Below are positions 60,201 to 64,000 of a stretch of DNA of 64,000 nt, in pieces. The notes beneath the pieces were generated by a model. The model was not told the origin of the DNA and searched no databases. It worked only from the letters and a program-made list of their open reading frames with translations. The translations under genes and the position numbers were made by a program. Source of the DNA: Agriotes lineatus (lineage: Eukaryota; Arthropoda; Insecta; Coleoptera; Elateridae); assembly GCA_940337035.1 (NCBI GenBank), contig CALNHX010005863.1, positions 1-64,000 of the forward strand, written 5' to 3'. Numbering within the stretch: the stretch's first letter is position 1; every line of letters begins with the position of its first letter.

Positions 60201-63200
60201 TTAGGGACATATGGAACATCTAGGACGCTTGGGACATTAGGGACGTATGGAACATATGGGACATCTGGGACGTCTGGGACGTTAGGGACATATGAGACAT
60301 CTAAGACGTCTGGAACGTTAAGGACATGTGGGACATCTAGGACGTCTGGGACGTCTGGGACGTTAAGGACATATGAGACATTTAGGACGCCTTGGACATT
60401 AGGGACATATGGGACATATGGGGCATTTGGGACGCCTGGGACATTAGGAACATATGGGACATATGGGACATCTGAGACGTCTGGGACGTTAGGGACATAT
60501 GGGACATCTGGGACGTCTGGAACGTTAAGGACATATGGGACATCTAGGACGTCTGGGACGTCTGGGACGTTGAAGACATATGGGACATTTAGAACGCCTG
60601 GAACATTAGGGACATATGGGACATTTAGGACGTCTGGGACGTTAGGGACATATGGAACATCTAGGACGCTTGGGACATTAGGGACAAATGGGACATATGA
60701 AACATTTGGGACGTCTGAGACGTTAAGGACATATGGGACATCTAGGACGTCTGGGACGTTAAGAACATATGGGACATTTGGGACGCGTGGGACATTAGGG
60801 ACGTATGGGACATCTAGGACGCCTGGGACGTTAGGGGCATATGGGATATCTGGGACGTTTGGGACGTTAGGGACATATGGGACATCTGGGACGTCTGTGA
60901 CGTTAAAGATATGTAGGACATCTAGGACGTTTTAGACATTAGGGACATATGGGACATATGGGACATCTGGGACGTCTTGGACATTAGAGACATATGGGAC
61001 ATGTAGGACGTCTTGGACGTCTGGGACGTTAAGGACATATGGGACATTTAGGACGCCTGGACATTAGGGACATATGGGACATCTGGGACGTCTTGGACAT
61101 TAGGGACATATGGGACATCTGGGACGTCTGTGACGTTAAAGACATGTAGGACATCTAGGACGTCTTAGACATTAGGGACATATGGGACATATGGGACATC
61201 TGTGACGTCTTGGACATTAGAGACATATGGGACATGTAGGACGTCTTGGACGTCTGGGACGTTAAGGACATATGGGACATTTAGGACGCCTGGACATTAG
61301 GGACATATGGGACATCTGGGACGTCTTGGACATTAGGGACATATGGGACATCTGGGACGTCTGTGACGTTAAAGACGTGTAGGACATCTAGGACGTGTTA
61401 GGCATTAGGGACATATGGGACATATGGGACATCTGGGACGTCTTGAACGTCTGGTACGTTAAGGACATATGGGACATTTAAGACGCCTGGACATTAGGGA
61501 CATATGGGACATATGGGACATCTGGGACGCCTGGGACGTATCAGACATATGGCACATATGGGACATCTGGGACGTCTGGGTCGTTAGGGGCATATGGGAT
61601 ATCTGGGACGTCTGGGACGTTAGGGACATATGGGACATTTAGGACGGCTGGGACGTTAGGGATATACGGGACAGTTGGGACGTTTGGGACGTTAGGGACA
61701 TATGGTACATTTAGGACGTCTGGGACGTTAGGGACATATGGAACATTTAGGAAGCCTGGGACGTTAGGGACATATGGGACATTTAGGACGCCTGGGACAT
61801 TAGGGACATATGGGACATATGGGACATCTGGGACGTCTAAGACGTTAGGGACATATGGGACATTTGTTACGTCTGGGACGTTAAGGACATATGGGACATC
61901 TAGGACGCCTAGGACATTAGAAACATATGGAACATATGGAACGTCTGGGACGTTTAGGATATATGAGACATCTAGGACGTCTGGGACGTCTGGAACGGTA
62001 AGGACATATGGGACATTTAGCACGCCTGAAACATTAGGGACATATGGGACTTATGAGACATTTGGGACGCCTGGGACATTAGGGACATATGGGACATCTG
62101 GGACGTCTAAGACGTTAGGGACATATGGGACATCTGGGACGTCTGGGACGTTAAGGACATATGGGACATCTAGGACGTCTGGGCCGTCTGGGACGTTAAC
62201 GACATATGGGACATTTAGGACGCTTGGGACATTAGGGACATATGGGACATATGGGAATCCTGGGACATTAGGGACATTTGGGACATATGGGACATCTGGG
62301 ACGGCTGGGACGTTAGGGACATATAGGACATCTAAGACATCTGGGACGTTAGGGACATATGGGACATCTAAAACGTCTGGGACGTCTGGGACGTTAGGGA
62401 CATACGGGACAGCTGGGACGTCTGGGGCGTTAGGGACATATGGAACATCTACAACGCCTGGGACATTAGAGACATATGGGACATATGAGACATCTGGGTG
62501 GGACGTTAGGGACATATGGGGCATTTAGGACGTCTGGGACGTTAGAGACATTTAGAACATCTAGGACGCTTGGGACATTAGGGACATATGGAACATATGG
62601 GACATCTAGGACGTTAGAGACATATGGGACATTTGGGACGTCTGGGACGTTAAGGACATATCGGACATCTAGGACATCTGGGACGTCTGGGACGTTAAGG
62701 ACATATGGGACATTTAGGACTCATGGAACATTAGGGACATATGGAACATATGGGACATCTGGGACGCCTGGGACATTAGGGACAATGGGACATATGGGAC
62801 ATTTGGGACGTCTGGGACGTTAGGGACATATGGGACATCTGGGACGTCTGGGACGTTAAGGATATATGGGACATCTAGTACGTCTGGGACGTCTGGGACG
62901 TTGAGGACTTATGGGACATTTAGGACGCCTGGGACATTAGAGACATATGGGACATATGGGACATCTGGGACGTCTGGGAAGTTAAGAACATATGGGACAT
63001 CTAAGACGTTTGGGACGTTTGAGACGTTAAGGACAAATAGGACATTTAGGACGCCTGGGACATTAAGGACATATGAGACATATGGGACATCTGGGACGCC
63101 CGGGACATTAGGGACATATGAAACATATGGGACATCTGGAACGTCTGTGACGTTAGGGACATATAGGACATCTAGCAGGTCTGAGACGTTCGGGACATAT

Positions 63201-64000
63201 CGAACATTTAGGACGTCTGGGTTGTCTAGGACGTTAGGGAAATACGGGACAGCTGCGACGTCTGGGACGTTAAGGACATATGGGACATTTAGGACTCCTG
63301 TGACATTAGGGACATATGGGACATATGGGACATCTGGGAGGCTTGGGACATATGGGACATATGGGACATATGGGAAATCTGGGACGTATGGTACGTTAGG
63401 GGCATATGGGACATCTGGGACGGCTCGGACGTTAGAAACATGTGGGACATCTGGGACGTCTGGGACATTAGGGACATATAGGACATATGGAACATCTACG
63501 ACATCTAGGACGTTAGGGACATATTTAAGATCTGGGACGTCTGGGACATCTAGGACGTCTGAGACGTTCGGGACATATGGAACATCTAGGACGTCTGGAA
63601 TGTCTGGGACGTTAGGGACATACGGGACAGCTGGGACGTCTGGGACGTTAAGGACATATGGGAAATTTAGGAAGTTTGGGACGTTAGGAACATATGGAAC
63701 ATCTAGGACGTCTTAGACATTAGGGACATATGGAACATATGGGACATCTGGGACGTCTGGGACGTTAGGTACATATGGGACATTTGGGACGTCTGGGACG
63801 CTAGAGACATATGGGACATCTAGAACGTCTTGGTCGTCTGGGACGTTAAGAACATGTGGGACATTTAGGACGCCTGGGGCATTAGGGACATCTGGGACGC
63901 CTGGGACATATGGGACATATGGGACATATGGGACATCTAGGACGTCTAGGACGTTAGGGGCATATGGGACATCTGGGACAGCTGGGACGTTAGGGACATA
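57220..64000 (+). repeat. 9-bp minisatellite array, block 2 (runs off the window)
   Basis: Continues the second higher-order unit after Gypsy copy 2. It is collinear with about 26193-33100 of block 1: rare markers such as GACATATAATACATCTAGG, ACATCTTAGACGTCTGGCAC, ATCTGGGTGGGACG and the start of the 4.6-kb block (about 61570) come in the same order. After subtracting the two insertions the offset is about 18.4 kb. Differences include the missing 234-bp duplication and several losses of whole 9-bp multiples. Confidence 0.97.

Noticed and set aside
25529..64000. CRISPR-like array
   Set aside because: Repeats are 9 bp with no unique spacers, and the DNA is eukaryotic; no cas genes.

Overview
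This window is non-coding-rich, AT-rich eukaryotic DNA, most likely from an insect or another arthropod. The evidence is a decayed mariner transposase, several tRNA-headed SINE-like copies, small elements with TACAGGGTG-type ends, and two copies of a Ty3/Gypsy retrotransposon with a tRNA-Lys primer site of the kind known from Osvaldo and Ulysses. I could not identify any intact host gene. The species cannot be fixed from the sequence.

Bases 1-15106 are a graveyard of small repeats. In order they hold a 1-kb palindrome carrying two 186-bp MITE-like elements, a 157-bp satellite (about seven monomers plus one inverted piece), a divergent tandem repeat split by a tRNA-derived SINE, a broken mariner, a GC-richer stretch with clustered GATA-type motifs, more SINE-like copies (one pair in opposite orientation), foldback elements, and the decayed C-terminal end of a LINE reverse transcriptase on the minus strand.

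Bases 15107-25528 are Gypsy copy 1 (plus strand): LTR, primer site, gag with a one-base frameshift, an intact pro-RT-RNaseH-integrase frame, and LTR. Bases 46645-57219 are Gypsy copy 2 (minus strand), with gag and pol both open and LTRs almost identical. In both copies gag and pol overlap in the -1 frame, and a GGGAAAC heptamer sits in the right phase for programmed -1 frameshifting. No envelope gene is recognised.

The rest, 25529-44773, 46526-46644 and 57220-64000, is one huge array of a 9-bp monomer (GGGACATAT, GGGACATCT, GGGACGTCT, GGGACGTTA and variants). Because 9 is a multiple of 3, four of the six frames stay open for long distances and give spurious-looking ORFs up to about 1200 codons: Gly-Thr-X on plus, Val-Pro-X on minus. 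The array has layered organisation: 9 bp, then 36/45-bp blocks, then a 4.6-kb tandem duplication, then a higher-order unit of about 18.4-18.7 kb that restarts near 44265. The second unit is interrupted by a 1.75-kb element with long tandem-repeat inverted termini and by Gypsy copy 2. Uninterrupted homologous sequence near 26041-26260 serves as an empty site and gives target duplications of about 9 bp and 4 bp respectively. The plus strand is a near-continuous run of G3-N6 and so matches a G-quadruplex motif over some 26 kb.
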